A DNA stretch of 64,000 bases from Rhizobium sp. AQ_MP (GCF_014237835.1 NZ_JACJVI010000002.1:1-64000), one strand, 5' to 3'. Positions 43,514-54,003 are shown, counted from the first letter of the stretch. Notes: generated by a model from the letters alone, not told the origin. Numbers and translations are program-made.

Positions 43514-44527
43514 TCAGGCCTCCATGACGTCGATGAGCGCCCGGCCGACCCTGCTGGGGCCGGGGAAATAGTCCCATTCCTGCGCATGCGGATAGGGCGT
43601 GTCCCAACCGGCGACGCGCATGACCGGCGCTTCCAGATGGTAGAAGCAGTGCTCCTGCACCAGCGACACGATCTCGCCGCCGAAACCGGAGGTCAGTGTC
43701 GCCTCATGCACCACGACGCAGCGACCGGTCTTGGCGACGGATTTGACGATGGCATCGAGATCCAGCGGCATCAGGCTGCGAAGGTCGATCACTTCGGCGT
43801 CGATGCCGGTCTCCTCGGCTGCGGCCAGCGCCACATGCACCATGGTGCCGTAGGTGATCACGGTAACCGCGGAACCCTCGCGGCGGATGTCCGCCTTGCC
43901 GATCGGGATGGTGTAATAGCCTTCCGGCACCTCGCCCAGCTGATGATTCGACCAGGGGGTCACCGGCCGGTCGTGATGGCCGTCGAAGGGGCCGTTATAG
44001 AGGCGCTTGGGCTCCAGAAAGATGACCGGATCCGGATCGGCGATCGCAGCGGTCAGCAGGCCCTTGGCGTCATAGGGATTGGACGGGACGACCACTTTGA
44101 GACCGCAGACATGGGTGAACAGGGCTTCCGGGCTCTGGCTATGGGTCTGTCCGCCAAAAATGCCGCCGCCGGTTGGCATGCGCACCACGATCGGGCAGGT
44201 GAAGTCACCGTTCGACCGATAGCGGATGCGGGCCGCCTCCTGGGTCAGCTGGTCGTAGGCGGGATACATGTAATCGGCAAACTGGATCTCGACGCAGGGC
44301 TTCAGGCCATAGGCCGCCATGCCGATCGCAGCGCCTACGATGCCGGATTCGTTGATCGGCGTGTCGAAGCAGCGGGTCTTTCCGTATTTTGCCTGTAGCC
44401 CCTGTGTGCAGCGGAATACGCCGCCGAAATAGCCGACGTCCTCGCCGAACACGACCACGTCGTCGTCGCGCTCCATGGAAACGTCCATGGCGCTGCGCAC
44501 CGCTTCGATCATCGTCATTCTGGCCAT
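43514..44527 (-). CDS. bkdA2: Branched-chain 2-oxoacid dehydrogenase E1 beta
   Basis: A 337-residue subunit starting MARMTMIEAVRSAMDVSMERD; one base separates it from the E1 alpha stop. Motifs are VVVFGEDVGYFGGVFRCTQGL, FDTPINESGIVGAAIGMAAYG and IQFADYMYPAYDQLTQEAAR, which form the thiamine-diphosphate site together with E1 alpha. The late HEATLTSGFGGEIVSLVQE is also typical. Confidence 0.95.
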   Translation of the reverse strand: MARMTMIEAVRSAMDVSMERDDDVVVFGEDVGYFGGVFRCTQGLQAKYGKTRCFDTPINESGIVGAAIGMAAYGLKPCVEIQFADYMYPAYDQLTQEAARIRYRSNGDFTCPIVVRMPTGGGIFGGQTHSQSPEALFTHVCGLKVVVPSNPYDAKGLLTAAIADPDPVIFLEPKRLYNGPFDGHHDRPVTPWSNHQLGEVPEGYYTIPIGKADIRREGSAVTVITYGTMVHVALAAAEETGIDAEVIDLRSLMPLDLDAIVKSVAKTGRCVVVHEATLTSGFGGEIVSLVQEHCFYHLEAPVMRVAGWDTPYPHAQEWDYFPGPSRVGRALIDVMEA

Positions 44528-44528
44528 G

Positions 44529-45803
<1,275 letters not shown>

Positions 45804-45845
45804 TCAATCAAGGAGGATGGTATTCGTCTTGCGAGTGGCAAGCCA

Positions 45846-45883
45846 TGACAAAATTGGCTCGAATGCTTTGGCCATTTTTGCCA
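45846..45883. promoter_or_regulatory. Inverted pair of AraC-site-like motifs upstream of the bkd operon
   Basis: TGACAAAATTGGC (45846-45858) on the plus strand and TGGCAAAAATGGCC on the minus strand (45870-45883) face each other 85-122 bases before the E1 alpha start codon. A third, matching copy lies upstream of the divergent operon at 46949. Their shared form TGrCAAAAnTGGC suggests a binding site for a common regulator, most simply the AraC protein encoded between them. Confidence 0.6.
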
Positions 45884-45909
45884 TAGCTTCGGTCGCAGTA
45901 TCTGTTCCG

Positions 45910-46920
45910 CTAAGCCGCATGAAACGATCTGGCGCTCTTGCGGAAAGCTTCGGGACTTTTACCCATCCACTTCTTGAATGCGCGGTAAAAGGCGCTCGGC
46001 TCCGAATAACCCAAACGGGCGGCGATCTCGCTGACGGTGTCCGTCGTGTTGATCAGCATGTCCCGGGCGAGGTCGCGGCGAATGTCGTCCTTGATGCCGG
46101 CATAACTTTGTCCCTCGTCGTGCAGCCGATGGCGAAGAGTCGACGGCGACATGCGCATGTCGCGGGCCAGATCTGCGAAGCTGCCCCAGTCTGCAGGCCC
46201 CTTCTGGTTCAATCGACGTCTGACGGTGGCAGCCGTGCCGGCGTCATAGCGATAGCGGATCAAGATGTTGGCCGGCGCTCCCCGAAGGAATTGCCGCAAG
46301 GCCTGCTCGTTGCGCGCAATCGGCAAGGCCAGCATGGAGGCATCGAAGCCGAGGCGGCTTACCGGTTGCGAAAAGCGAATGGGAGCGCCGAAGAAAAGCC
46401 GGTGCTCTGCGCTCAACTCCGGTTCGCTGCAGCGAAAATCCACAAGGCGGATCGGAATGCGTCTGCCCACCAGCCAGCAGGTCAATCCATGCAGGATGAT
46501 CCAGTAGCTGCGATAGGCGAAGGCGGAGCGGGGCCTCCCGGTCTCGCAAAGCTCGATCACCGCCGTGCCGTCGCGCACCTCAAGCCGACCTGTCGGCTCG
46601 CCTAGCACGACATTGAGGAAACGCAATGCCCGCTTTAGCGCCCGCTCGAGTGTTGGCGCATGCAGCACGCAATGGCACAGGAGCGTGAAGCTGCCGCGTG
46701 GCATTGGCCGTTCGCCAAGGCCGAAGCACTCGTCATTCAGCTCCTCGGCAATTGCGAGCCAGAGGCGGCCGAAGGTCTGCGTCGAAACCGGCTGATCGAC
46801 GACAGGCGGAAGGCCGATCCGGGACAGAAGCGGTTCTGTCGGTCTGCTGGCGCGTCTCAGGCTGTCGAGTGCCTCCTCGACGAAACCCGTCGAGATCATG
46901 TGTCGTTCGGTCTCAGCCAT
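45910..46920 (-). CDS. AraC-family transcriptional regulator (OruR/ArgR-like)
   Basis: A 336-residue regulator. The N-terminal 180 residues match the arabinose-binding-like domain found in OruR-type AraC proteins (FGRLWLAIAEELNDECFGLGERPMPRGSF by parts; LHAPTLERALKRALRFLNVV). The C-terminal DNA-binding domain has two helix-turn-helices: FADLARDMRMSPSTLRHRLHDEG and VSEIAARLGYSEPSAFYRAFKKWMG with the usual SPEAFRK ending. It lies on the bkd strand, 148 bases upstream of E1 alpha, and divergent from the SDR gene: a central position for control of the whole supercluster. Confidence 0.9.
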   Translation of the reverse strand: MAETERHMISTGFVEEALDSLRRASRPTEPLLSRIGLPPVVDQPVSTQTFGRLWLAIAEELNDECFGLGERPMPRGSFTLLCHCVLHAPTLERALKRALRFLNVVLGEPTGRLEVRDGTAVIELCETGRPRSAFAYRSYWIILHGLTCWLVGRRIPIRLVDFRCSEPELSAEHRLFFGAPIRFSQPVSRLGFDASMLALPIARNEQALRQFLRGAPANILIRYRYDAGTAATVRRRLNQKGPADWGSFADLARDMRMSPSTLRHRLHDEGQSYAGIKDDIRRDLARDMLINTTDTVSEIAARLGYSEPSAFYRAFKKWMGKSPEAFRKSARSFHAA

Positions 46921-46948
46921 GGTCCTCGTTCGGCCTTAAATGCATCAG

Positions 46949-46962
46949 TGGCAAAAGTGGCC
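46949..46962 (+). promoter_or_regulatory. AraC-site-like motif in the AraC/SDR divergent promoter
   Basis: TGGCAAAAGTGGCC differs by one base from the minus-strand copy upstream of the bkd operon (TGGCAAAAATGGCC). It lies 29 bases before the AraC start and 100 bases before the SDR start. Confidence 0.6.
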
Positions 46963-47061
46963 TCAAGAATGGATCGATTTCGTCATCGGTTGCAACTGTG
47001 AAACGCAGTAGTGTTGGTGCCATCGGCAGCTTCAGGCGAGGGCTGAAGGGGAGGAGGGTCG

Positions 47062-47829
47062 ATGCGCATCGAGAATGGCTGTTTCATAGTGACCGGCGGT
47101 TGCTCCGGGCTCGGTGCTGCGACGGTGCGCATGATCAGCGAAGCGGGCGGTTGTGTCTTGATTGTCGATCGTGATCGCGATCGGGGCCCATCGCTAGCGC
47201 GGGAGCTTGGCGACAACGTTGCTTTTCTTGAAACAGACGTGACGCGTGCGCAGGATGGCGCCGCGGCAATCGAGGCTGCGACAAAAGCTTTTGGCCCTGT
47301 GCGGGGATTGATCAATTGCGCGGGTGTTGCGCCTGCCGAGAAGGTCGTCGGTCGCGAGGGGCCGCATGGGCTGGAGAGCTTCGAACGGACGATCGGGATC
47401 AACCTTGTCGGCACCTTCAACATGATCCGGCTCGCCGCTGCCGCGATCCAGACGAACGAACCTGATGCCGAGGGTGAACGTGGCGTCATCATCAATACCG
47501 CTTCCGTGGCCGCCTTCGACGGCCAGATCGGTCAGGCGGCCTATGCTGCGTCCAAAGGCGGGATTGCCGCCATGACCCTGCCGATCGCCCGTGAACTCGC
47601 ACGGTTCGGCATTCGCGTCATGGCGATTGCGCCCGGCGTGTTCGAGACGCCGATGATGGCCGGGATGCCGGAGCAGGTGCGCGAAGGTCTGGCGGAGAGC
47701 GTGCCGTTTCCGCCCCGCCTCGGCAGACCGGCCGAGTTCGCAGCCCTTGTCCGCCACATCATTGAAAACACGATGCTCAACGGGGAGGTCATCCGCCTCG
47801 ATGGAGCCATCCGCATGGGTGCGCGCTGA
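47062..47829 (+). CDS. SDR 3-hydroxyacyl-CoA dehydrogenase (HSD17B10-like)
   Basis: A 255-residue short-chain dehydrogenase. The NAD loop is [14 protein letters not shown], the NAG-like motif is [13 protein letters not shown], and the active site has Ser in [12 protein letters not shown] and YAASKGG. The overall pattern, including PLPARLGRP-like [16 protein letters not shown] and the late [17 protein letters not shown], is that of HSD17B10 (2-methyl-3-hydroxybutyryl-CoA dehydrogenase). GGAGGAGG precedes the ATG. In isoleucine breakdown it would form 2-methylacetoacetyl-CoA, which the next gene's thiolase cleaves. Confidence 0.9.
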   Translation: MRIENGCFIVTGGCSGLGAATVRMISEAGGCVLIVDRDRDRGPSLARELGDNVAFLETDVTRAQDGAAAIEAATKAFGPVRGLINCAGVAPAEKVVGREGPHGLESFERTIGINLVGTFNMIRLAAAAIQTNEPDAEGERGVIINTASVAAFDGQIGQAAYAASKGGIAAMTLPIARELARFGIRVMAIAPGVFETPMMAGMPEQVREGLAESVPFPPRLGRPAEFAALVRHIIENTMLNGEVIRLDGAIRMGAR

Positions 47830-47849
47830 TCGCTGCTTCAGGAGGAAAA

Positions 47850-49037
47850 ATGGGATTTCAGGATCCAATCGTCATTGTCGGTTCTGCCCGAACCCCGATC
47901 GGGAGCTTTCAGGGCGAGCTGAAGGAGATGACCGCAGCCGCGCTGGGCGCTGCTGCCATACGGGCGGCGCTCGACCGCAGCGGGCTTCCAGCCGAGGCCG
48001 TCGAAGAGATCTTGTTCGGCTGTGTTCTGCCGGCCGGCCAGGGCCAGGCTCCGGCACGCCAGGCAGCAATCGCGGCAGGTCTGCCTCTCTCGGCGGGGGC
48101 TACGACCGTCAACAAGATGTGCGGCTCGGGCATGAAGGCGGCCATGCTCGCTCATGACTCGCTGGTTGCCGGAAGCGCCTCCGTCGCTGTGGCAGGCGGC
48201 ATGGAGAGCATGACGAATGCGCCCTACCTGCTTGACCGCGCCCGCGCCGGCTACCGGCTCGGGCATGGGCGCGTGCTCGATCACATGTTTCTCGATGGTC
48301 TTGAGGATGCTTATGACAAGGGCCGGCTGATGGGCACTTTCGCGGAAGATTGCGCCGAGGCCTATCAGTTTACGCGCGAGGCACAGGACGCCTATGCCGT
48401 CGCCTCGCTCACGCGCGCAACAAAGGCTATCGCCGATGGCAGTTTCGAGCGTGAAGTCGTGCCGGTAGTCGTCAAAGCCGGCAAGACGGAAACGGTGATC
48501 AGCCGCGACGAGCAGCCGGGCAAGGCAAAGCCGGAGAAGATCCCGACGCTGAAGCCCGCCTTCCGCGACGGCGGTACTGTGACGGCTGCCAATTCCAGCT
48601 CGATCTCTGATGGTGCGGCTGCACTCGTCCTGATGCGACGCTCGGAAGCGGCGCGGCGTGGTCTTGCTCCGCTTGCCACGATCGTTGGGCACGCCACGCA
48701 TTCGCAGGCGCCTAACCTGTTTGCCACCGCGCCGATCGGTGCCCTGCGGAAACTTTCCGATCGCATCGGCCTGCCGCTCTCTGAGGTCGACCTGTTCGAA
48801 ATCAACGAAGCCTTTGCCGTCGTCGCCATGGCCGCGATGCGTGACCTCGATCTGCCGCATGACAAGGTCAACATTCATGGCGGCGCCTGTGCGCTGGGTC
48901 ACCCGATCGGTGCATCCGGAGCGCGGATCCTGGTGACGTTGATCGCCGCACTCGAACGCTACGATCTGAAACGCGGCATGGCGGCTCTCTGCATTGGCGG
49001 TGGCGAAGCCACGGCGATTGCCATCGAGCGGGCGTGA
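47850..49037 (+). CDS. Acetyl-CoA C-acyltransferase (thiolase)
   Basis: A 395-residue thiolase II-type enzyme. It has the acyl-accepting Cys in TTVNKMCGSGMKAAM, the His in FEINEAFAVVAMA / GGACALGHPIGASGARIL, and the second Cys in CIGGGEATAIA. AGGAGG precedes the ATG by six bases. In this setting it would cleave 2-methylacetoacetyl-CoA to propionyl-CoA and acetyl-CoA (isoleucine) or acetoacetyl-CoA from leucine. Confidence 0.95.
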   Translation: MGFQDPIVIVGSARTPIGSFQGELKEMTAAALGAAAIRAALDRSGLPAEAVEEILFGCVLPAGQGQAPARQAAIAAGLPLSAGATTVNKMCGSGMKAAMLAHDSLVAGSASVAVAGGMESMTNAPYLLDRARAGYRLGHGRVLDHMFLDGLEDAYDKGRLMGTFAEDCAEAYQFTREAQDAYAVASLTRATKAIADGSFEREVVPVVVKAGKTETVISRDEQPGKAKPEKIPTLKPAFRDGGTVTAANSSSISDGAAALVLMRRSEAARRGLAPLATIVGHATHSQAPNLFATAPIGALRKLSDRIGLPLSEVDLFEINEAFAVVAMAAMRDLDLPHDKVNIHGGACALGHPIGASGARILVTLIAALERYDLKRGMAALCIGGGEATAIAIERA

Positions 49038-49052
49038 TTGGAGGAAGACGGG

Positions 49053-50180
49053 ATGGTTCTTTCGGAGCTTCAACAGCAGATCCTCGAGATGACGCGCAGC
49101 TTTGCCCGCGAGCGGCTTGCCCCTGGCGCTGCCGACCGCGACCGCCAGCACCGCTTCCCGCGCCAGGAATTGACCGAAATGGGGGAGCTCGGGCTGCTTG
49201 GCATGCTGGTGCCGGAAGCCTACGGGGGCTCGGACACCGGTGCGCTCGCCTATGCAATCGCGGTCGAGGAAATTGCCGCGGGCGATGGCGCCTGCTCGAC
49301 GATCATGAGCGTCCACAGCTCGGTGGGTTGTGTGCCGATTCTGAAGTTCGGGACGGAAGAGCAGCAGCAGCGCTTCCTGCCGAAACTGGCTTCGGGTGAA
49401 TGGATCGGCGGTTTCGCCCTGACGGAGCCGCAGGCCGGATCGGATGCCTCCAACCTCAAAACCCGTGCACGGCGGGAGGGTGACCATTACGTTATCGACG
49501 GTGCCAAGCAGTTCATCACCTCGGGCAAGAACGGCCATGTCATCATCGTGTTTGCGGTGACCGATCCCAGCGCGGGTAAAAACGGCATCACGGCCTTCAT
49601 CGTGCCGACGGATACACCGGGCTACGAGGTCCTGCGCGTCGAGGAGAAGCTCGGTCTCAACGCGTCAGACACCTGCCAGATTGCCTTCAACGGGATGAAA
49701 ATTCCCGTCGAAAACAGGCTCGGAGAGGAAGGAGAAGGCTACCGCATCGCGCTTTCCAATCTGGAGGGAGGGCGTATCGGTATCGCCGCTCAGTCGGTCG
49801 GGATGGCGCAGGCGACCTTCGAGGCGGCGCGCGATTACGCCGGCGAGCGAAAGGCTTTCGGCAAAGCGATTGCAGAGCATCAGGCGGTTGCCTTCCGTCT
49901 CGCCGATATGGCGACACAGATCGAGGCTGCAAGACAGCTCGTCTGGCATGCAGCCTCGCTGCGCGAGGCGGGCATCCCATGCATTTCACAAGCCTCGATG
50001 GCGAAGCTCTTCGCGTCCGAAATGGTGGAGCGCGTCTGCTCGGATGCGATCCAGATCCATGGTGGCTATGGCTATATGCGGGATTATCCGGTCGAGCGGA
50101 TCTACCGGGATGCCCGTATCTGCCAGATCTACGAGGGCACAAGTGATGTGCAGCGCATGGTGATCGCGCGCAACCTCTAG
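49053..50180 (+). CDS. Acyl-CoA dehydrogenase (short/branched-chain type)
   Basis: A 375-residue FAD enzyme starting at ATG 49053, eight bases after GGAGGA. It has [33 protein letters not shown] and, near the end, [21 protein letters not shown] with the catalytic Glu in its ordinary late position, unlike the isovaleryl-CoA enzyme at 39622. It probably oxidises isobutyryl-CoA or 2-methylbutyryl-CoA from valine and isoleucine. Confidence 0.92.
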   Translation: MVLSELQQQILEMTRSFARERLAPGAADRDRQHRFPRQELTEMGELGLLGMLVPEAYGGSDTGALAYAIAVEEIAAGDGACSTIMSVHSSVGCVPILKFGTEEQQQRFLPKLASGEWIGGFALTEPQAGSDASNLKTRARREGDHYVIDGAKQFITSGKNGHVIIVFAVTDPSAGKNGITAFIVPTDTPGYEVLRVEEKLGLNASDTCQIAFNGMKIPVENRLGEEGEGYRIALSNLEGGRIGIAAQSVGMAQATFEAARDYAGERKAFGKAIAEHQAVAFRLADMATQIEAARQLVWHAASLREAGIPCISQASMAKLFASEMVERVCSDAIQIHGGYGYMRDYPVERIYRDARICQIYEGTSDVQRMVIARNL

Positions 50181-50243
50181 GACGAGTGACCGGCAAGGGA
50201 GACCTCCCGGTCAGGACCGATCTCAGCGAAAGGATGAAACGGC

Positions 50244-51131
50244 ATGTTCGAGACGATAGCCTTCATTGGTCTTGGCAATATGGGTGGGCCGATGGCTGCC
50301 AATCTCGTCAAGGCGGGATATCCTGTGCGCGGGTTTGATCTGTCTGAAGCGGCGAAGCTGGCCGCGAGAGAGAGCGGCATAAGGCTCTGCGATACGGCGG
50401 CGGAAACCCTGACAGGCGCTACGATCATCATCACCATGCTGCCTGCCGGTCATCATGTCCTGTCGGTCTGGAGCGAACTGGTCGCGGTTGTCGATCAGGG
50501 GACACTGATGATCGATTGCTCGACGATCGATGTGGACAGCGCCCGAAAATGCCATGCGCTTGCCGATGGGGCCGGCTGCCTGTCGCTCGATGCGCCGGTC
50601 TCCGGTGGAACAGCCGGGGCAAGTGCGGGCACGCTGACCTTCATGGTCGGCGGTGAGGCGAGTGCTTTGCACCGGGGCCGCGCCATCCTGGAAGCCATGG
50701 GACGGCGGGTCGTGCATTGCGGTTCGGCCGGTGCCGGTCAGGCTGCCAAGATCTGCAACAATATGATCCTCGGGATCACCATGGCAGGGGTCTGCGAGGC
50801 CTTCGTGCTTGGCGAGAAGCTCGGGCTGTCGCATCAGGCCCTGTTTGATGTGGCCTCGACATCATCGGGCCAGTGCTGGGCGATCAGCACGAACTGCCCG
50901 GTGCCCGGACCCGTTCCGACATCGCCGGCAAACCGGGACTACAAGCCGGGTTTCGCCGCAGCCTTGATGCTCAAAGACATGCGGCTGTCGCAGGACGCGG
51001 CCAAATCGACCGGCACGGTGACGGCGCTCGGCGCCCAGGCCACCGCGCTTTACGATCTGTTCGAAAAGCTGGGGCGTGGGAACGAAGACTTTTCGTCTCT
51101 GATCAACTATCTCCGCGATCAGTCCGCTTGA
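50244..51131 (+). CDS. mmsB: 3-Hydroxyisobutyrate dehydrogenase
   Basis: A 295-residue beta-hydroxyacid dehydrogenase. Motifs are FIGLGNMGGPMAANLVKAGY (NAD loop), DAPVSGGTAGASAGTLTFMVGG (substrate loop) and GAGQAAKICNNMILG with the catalytic Lys. It oxidises 3-hydroxyisobutyrate to methylmalonate semialdehyde in valine breakdown. It is the last gene of the four-gene plus-strand operon; mmsA and the 3-hydroxyisobutyryl-CoA hydrolase are not in the window. Confidence 0.94.
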   Translation: MFETIAFIGLGNMGGPMAANLVKAGYPVRGFDLSEAAKLAARESGIRLCDTAAETLTGATIIITMLPAGHHVLSVWSELVAVVDQGTLMIDCSTIDVDSARKCHALADGAGCLSLDAPVSGGTAGASAGTLTFMVGGEASALHRGRAILEAMGRRVVHCGSAGAGQAAKICNNMILGITMAGVCEAFVLGEKLGLSHQALFDVASTSSGQCWAISTNCPVPGPVPTSPANRDYKPGFAAALMLKDMRLSQDAAKSTGTVTALGAQATALYDLFEKLGRGNEDFSSLINYLRDQSA

Positions 51132-51296
51132 ATTCCTGACTGGCGATGGTTCTGGTTCAAGCGCGATCGATACAGCTGCTGTCGCCGAAGGGGCCATAAG
51201 GAAGCCAGAACCGTGTTGTGGCGCCTCGGTATAGTCCTTCGCGTCGCGGCCCGCTGCGGAGCCAAATTGCATAATCAGGCCATTTTCGTTTAGATT

Positions 51297-51314
51297 GGAG
51301 ACATGATTGTCTCC
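51297..51314. repeat. Inverted repeat spanning the glxA start codon
   Basis: GGAGACA (51297-51303) and TGTCTCC (51308-51314) flank four bases and include the ATG at 51303 and its GGAG ribosome site. The same TGTCTCC occurs again in the hairpin before glxB. It may be an operator or an RNA structure limiting translation. Confidence 0.5.
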
Positions 51315-52274
51315 GCCCCTACGACCCAGCGCTATGGCTTCGTTTTGATGCCGAATTTCGCGTTGATGTCCTTTGCCTCGGCGACGGAACCGCTGAGAGC
51401 GGCCAATCTGATTGCGCAGACGCCGCTTTATGAGGTCAGGTCGCTGTCAGCAGGTGGTCTGCCTGTGCAATCGTCTTCCGGATTTGCCGTTCCGTGTGAC
51501 GATCTCGCCCGTGAGGGTGTGTTCTGCCATACCGTTTTCGTGGTGGCCGGTGGCAATCCGGAGGACTGGTCCGAAACCTCTGCCCTCTTGCCGCTGCTGC
51601 GCCGGCTAGCCCGGCAGGGGGTGCGCATCGGCGGTATCTCCAGCGGCTCCTTCATTCTGGCCGCTGCCGGTTTGCTGGATGGCCGCGACTTTACCATTCA
51701 CTGGGAGCATGCTCCGGCTCTGAGGGAAGCCTTTCCGCATCTTTCCCCTCGCCAGGCGCGCTACGTTATCGACGGCGACCGGGTGACCTGCGGTGGCGGG
51801 GTGGCACCGCTCGACCTGATGCATGCCGTGATCGCCAGCCGCATGGGTTCGGCTTTTGCCCGTCGCGTCAGCGACTGGTATCTGCACACGGCTGTTGCCG
51901 AGCCAACCGCACCGCAACGAGGATCGTCCAGCGAACGCTACGGAACCCATCATCCCGCGCTGATCACGGTGCTCGAGAAGATGGAGACATCGATCGAACA
52001 GCCGCTTGATCGGCTGAGCATGGCGCGTCTTGCAGGTGTGAGCCCCCGCCATCTCGATCGCCTGTTCGCAGAGCATCTCGGCATCAGTTTCCTTGCCTGT
52101 TATCGCAAGATCCGGCTCGATCATGCCCGGCGCCTGCTGGAGCAAAGCCCGCTCTCGCTCTCTGAACTTGCCTTCGCCACGGGATTTTCCAGCGCATCGC
52201 ATTTTTCCCGAGCGTTCAAAGAGCAGTTTGGCGTGACGCCAAAATCCGCTAGAGCAAGCAAACGAGCGCGCTAG
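51303..52274 (+). CDS. glxA: GlxA-family transcriptional regulator (DJ-1/PfpI + AraC)
   Basis: A 323-residue regulator. The N-terminal half is a DJ-1/PfpI-like amidotransferase fold (YGFVLMPNFALMSFASATEPLRAAN; FVVAGGNPEDW) with RIGGISSGSFILAAAGLLDG, in which Ser replaces the nucleophile Cys, so it probably binds a ligand rather than catalyses. The C-terminal half is an AraC DNA-binding domain (LDRLSMARLAGVSPRHLDRLFAEHLG; LSELAFATGFSSASHFSRAFKEQFG by parts). The name follows the rhizobial glxABCD-glnT locus, whose order this region matches. Confidence 0.87.
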   Translation: MIVSAPTTQRYGFVLMPNFALMSFASATEPLRAANLIAQTPLYEVRSLSAGGLPVQSSSGFAVPCDDLAREGVFCHTVFVVAGGNPEDWSETSALLPLLRRLARQGVRIGGISSGSFILAAAGLLDGRDFTIHWEHAPALREAFPHLSPRQARYVIDGDRVTCGGGVAPLDLMHAVIASRMGSAFARRVSDWYLHTAVAEPTAPQRGSSSERYGTHHPALITVLEKMETSIEQPLDRLSMARLAGVSPRHLDRLFAEHLGISFLACYRKIRLDHARRLLEQSPLSLSELAFATGFSSASHFSRAFKEQFGVTPKSARASKRAR

Positions 52275-52305
52275 AGACGCGATGAGACGAGGAGGACGGG
52301 AAACC

Positions 52306-52965
52306 ATGGCAAAAAGTGGGAAAGAACTGGCGAACCCTGCCAAGCCGGCGCTGGTCCAGGATCCCCATGCCGTGCGTGAGCCGCGTGCCAACAACCTGGA
52401 AATGGCGATCGGCCATGAGGTGAGGACCTATCGCAAAAAGCTCGGCATCACTGTCGCCGACATGGCAGCGGCCACCGGCATGTCCGTCGGCATGCTCTCA
52501 AAGATCGAAAACGGCAACATCTCGCCGTCGCTGACCACCCTGCAAGCGCTCTCCAAGGCGCTCGGCGTGCCGATCACCGCCTTCTTCCGGGGCTTCGAGG
52601 AGCCGCGCAGTGCAAGCTTCGTCAAGGCGGGCGAAGGCGTCAATCTCGAACGCCGCGGTACCCGTGCCGGGCATCATTACAGTCTGCTCGGCCATATCGA
52701 GAACAACACCTCAGGCGTGACCGTCGAGCCCTATCTGATCACGCTGAATGCCTCCTCGGATGTCTTCCCGACCTTCCAGCACGAGGGCATGGAGTTCCTC
52801 TACATGCTGGAAGGCGAGGTCGTTTATCGCCATGGCGACAGCCTCTACCGTATGGAAGCCGGCGATAGTCTGTTCTTCGACGCGGATGCGCCGCATGGGC
52901 CCGAGGAACTGGTCAAGCTGCCGGCACGCTATCTCTCCATCATCTCCTACCCACAACAACGATAG
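52306..52965 (+). CDS. XRE-family regulator with C-terminal cupin
   Basis: A 219-residue regulator. An N-terminal helix-turn-helix (EVRTYRKKLGITVADMAAAT; GMSVGMLSKIENGNISPSLT) is joined to a cupin sensor domain (FQHEGMEFLYMLEGEVVYRHGDSLYRMEAGDSLFFDADAPHGPEEL by parts). I start at ATG 52306 rather than 52282, though the stronger GGAGG lies between them, because conserved sequence begins later. Such proteins often control amine and glutamine metabolism (PuuR-like). It lies 32 bases after glxA and 89 before glxB, and probably regulates the glx genes downstream. Confidence 0.9.
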   Translation: MAKSGKELANPAKPALVQDPHAVREPRANNLEMAIGHEVRTYRKKLGITVADMAAATGMSVGMLSKIENGNISPSLTTLQALSKALGVPITAFFRGFEEPRSASFVKAGEGVNLERRGTRAGHHYSLLGHIENNTSGVTVEPYLITLNASSDVFPTFQHEGMEFLYMLEGEVVYRHGDSLYRMEAGDSLFFDADAPHGPEELVKLPARYLSIISYPQQR

Positions 52966-53027
52966 TTGCTCTCGGAGAAAAATTTATTCCCTGAAATTGA
53001 TTTTTGCCGCTGCGCCTGTTAGCTCTG

Positions 53028-53046
53028 TCTCCAGCAAAACTGGAGA
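53028..53046 (+). promoter_or_regulatory. Hairpin covering the glxB ribosome binding site
   Basis: TCTCCAG (53028-53034) and CTGGAGA (53040-53046) form a 7-bp stem around CAAAA. The second arm contains GGAG, the ribosome site, nine bases before the glxB ATG. Folding would hide this site; the symmetry could instead be an operator for the upstream XRE or GlxA protein. Confidence 0.55.
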
Positions 53047-53054
53047 TATCGGCC

Positions 53055-53960
53055 ATGTGCGGCATTGTTGGCTTATTCCTCAAGGACAAGAGGCTGGAAC
53101 CTCGTCTCGGGGATCTGCTGTCGGATATGTTGATCACCATGACCGATCGCGGACCGGATTCGGCCGGGATCGCGATCTATGGCGGCGCAGCTGCCGGTAA
53201 GGCCAAGGTTACAATCCAGTCGTCCGATCCGGTGACCGGTTTTGCGGGCCTCGATGCAGATCTCGCGAAAGCCGGTCTTGAGGCTTTGGTTACGGTCAAG
53301 AGCACCCATGCGGTGGTGGAGATCGCAGCTTCCAGGCTTGGCGATGTCAGGACGGTACTTGCGCAAATCCGCCCGCATGTTCGCATCATGGGGTCGGGCG
53401 AAAGCGTCGAGATCTTCAAGGAAATCGGCCTGCCGAAGGATGTCGTGTTGCGCTTCGACGTGCGCTCGATGGGCGGCACGCATGGCATCGGCCACACACG
53501 CATGGCCACCGAAAGCGCGGTCACCACGCTCGGCGCACACCCGTTCTCGACGGGAGCGGACCAGTGCCTTGTGCATAACGGGTCCCTGTCGAACCACAAC
53601 AATCTGCGGCGAGAACTGATCCGCGAGGGCATGGTCTTCGAGACCCAGAACGACAGTGAAGTGGCCGCTGCCTATCTCACCGCCGAGATGGCCAAGGGCA
53701 AGGATCTCGGCCAGGCGCTGACCGGCGCGCTGGATGATCTCGACGGCTTCTTCACCTTTGTCGTCGGGACAAAGTCCGGCTTCGGCGTGGTGCGCGATCC
53801 GATCGCCTGCAAGCCCGCCGTCATGGCCGAGACCGATCAGTATGTCGCTTTCGGTTCGGAATACCGGGCGCTCGTCAACCTGCCCGGTATCGAAACTGCT
53901 CGGGTCTGGGAGCCGGAGCCGGCGACCGTCTACTTCTGGGACCACGATAAAGCCGCCTGA
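53055..53960 (+). CDS. glxB: Class II glutamine amidotransferase, GlxB/MgsA-like
   Basis: A 301-residue Ntn-type amidotransferase. It begins MCGIVGLFLKDK; removal of Met leaves Cys as the nucleophile, which fixes the start at 53055 rather than at the upstream ATG of the frame. TMTDRGPDSAGIAIYGG and HGIGHTRMATESAVTTLGAHPF are the family glutaminase motifs. It releases ammonia from glutamine for the synthase-like partners encoded next. It corresponds to the amidotransferase domain of glutamate synthase on a separate chain. Confidence 0.9.
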   Translation: MCGIVGLFLKDKRLEPRLGDLLSDMLITMTDRGPDSAGIAIYGGAAAGKAKVTIQSSDPVTGFAGLDADLAKAGLEALVTVKSTHAVVEIAASRLGDVRTVLAQIRPHVRIMGSGESVEIFKEIGLPKDVVLRFDVRSMGGTHGIGHTRMATESAVTTLGAHPFSTGADQCLVHNGSLSNHNNLRRELIREGMVFETQNDSEVAAAYLTAEMAKGKDLGQALTGALDDLDGFFTFVVGTKSGFGVVRDPIACKPAVMAETDQYVAFGSEYRALVNLPGIETARVWEPEPATVYFWDHDKAA

Positions 53961-54003
53961 CCGCTCCCCGACGCCTGGTCCTCACGACACGAAAGCTCTC
54001 AGC

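Noticed and set aside
47838..49538. 566-codon minus-strand open frame
   Set aside because: Antisense to the thiolase and acyl-CoA dehydrogenase genes, which show full active-site motifs on the plus strand.
51148..51212. GGTTCTGG / CCAGAACC inverted repeat after mmsB
   Set aside because: Eight-base arms with a 49-base loop and no T-run; too weak to call a terminator.
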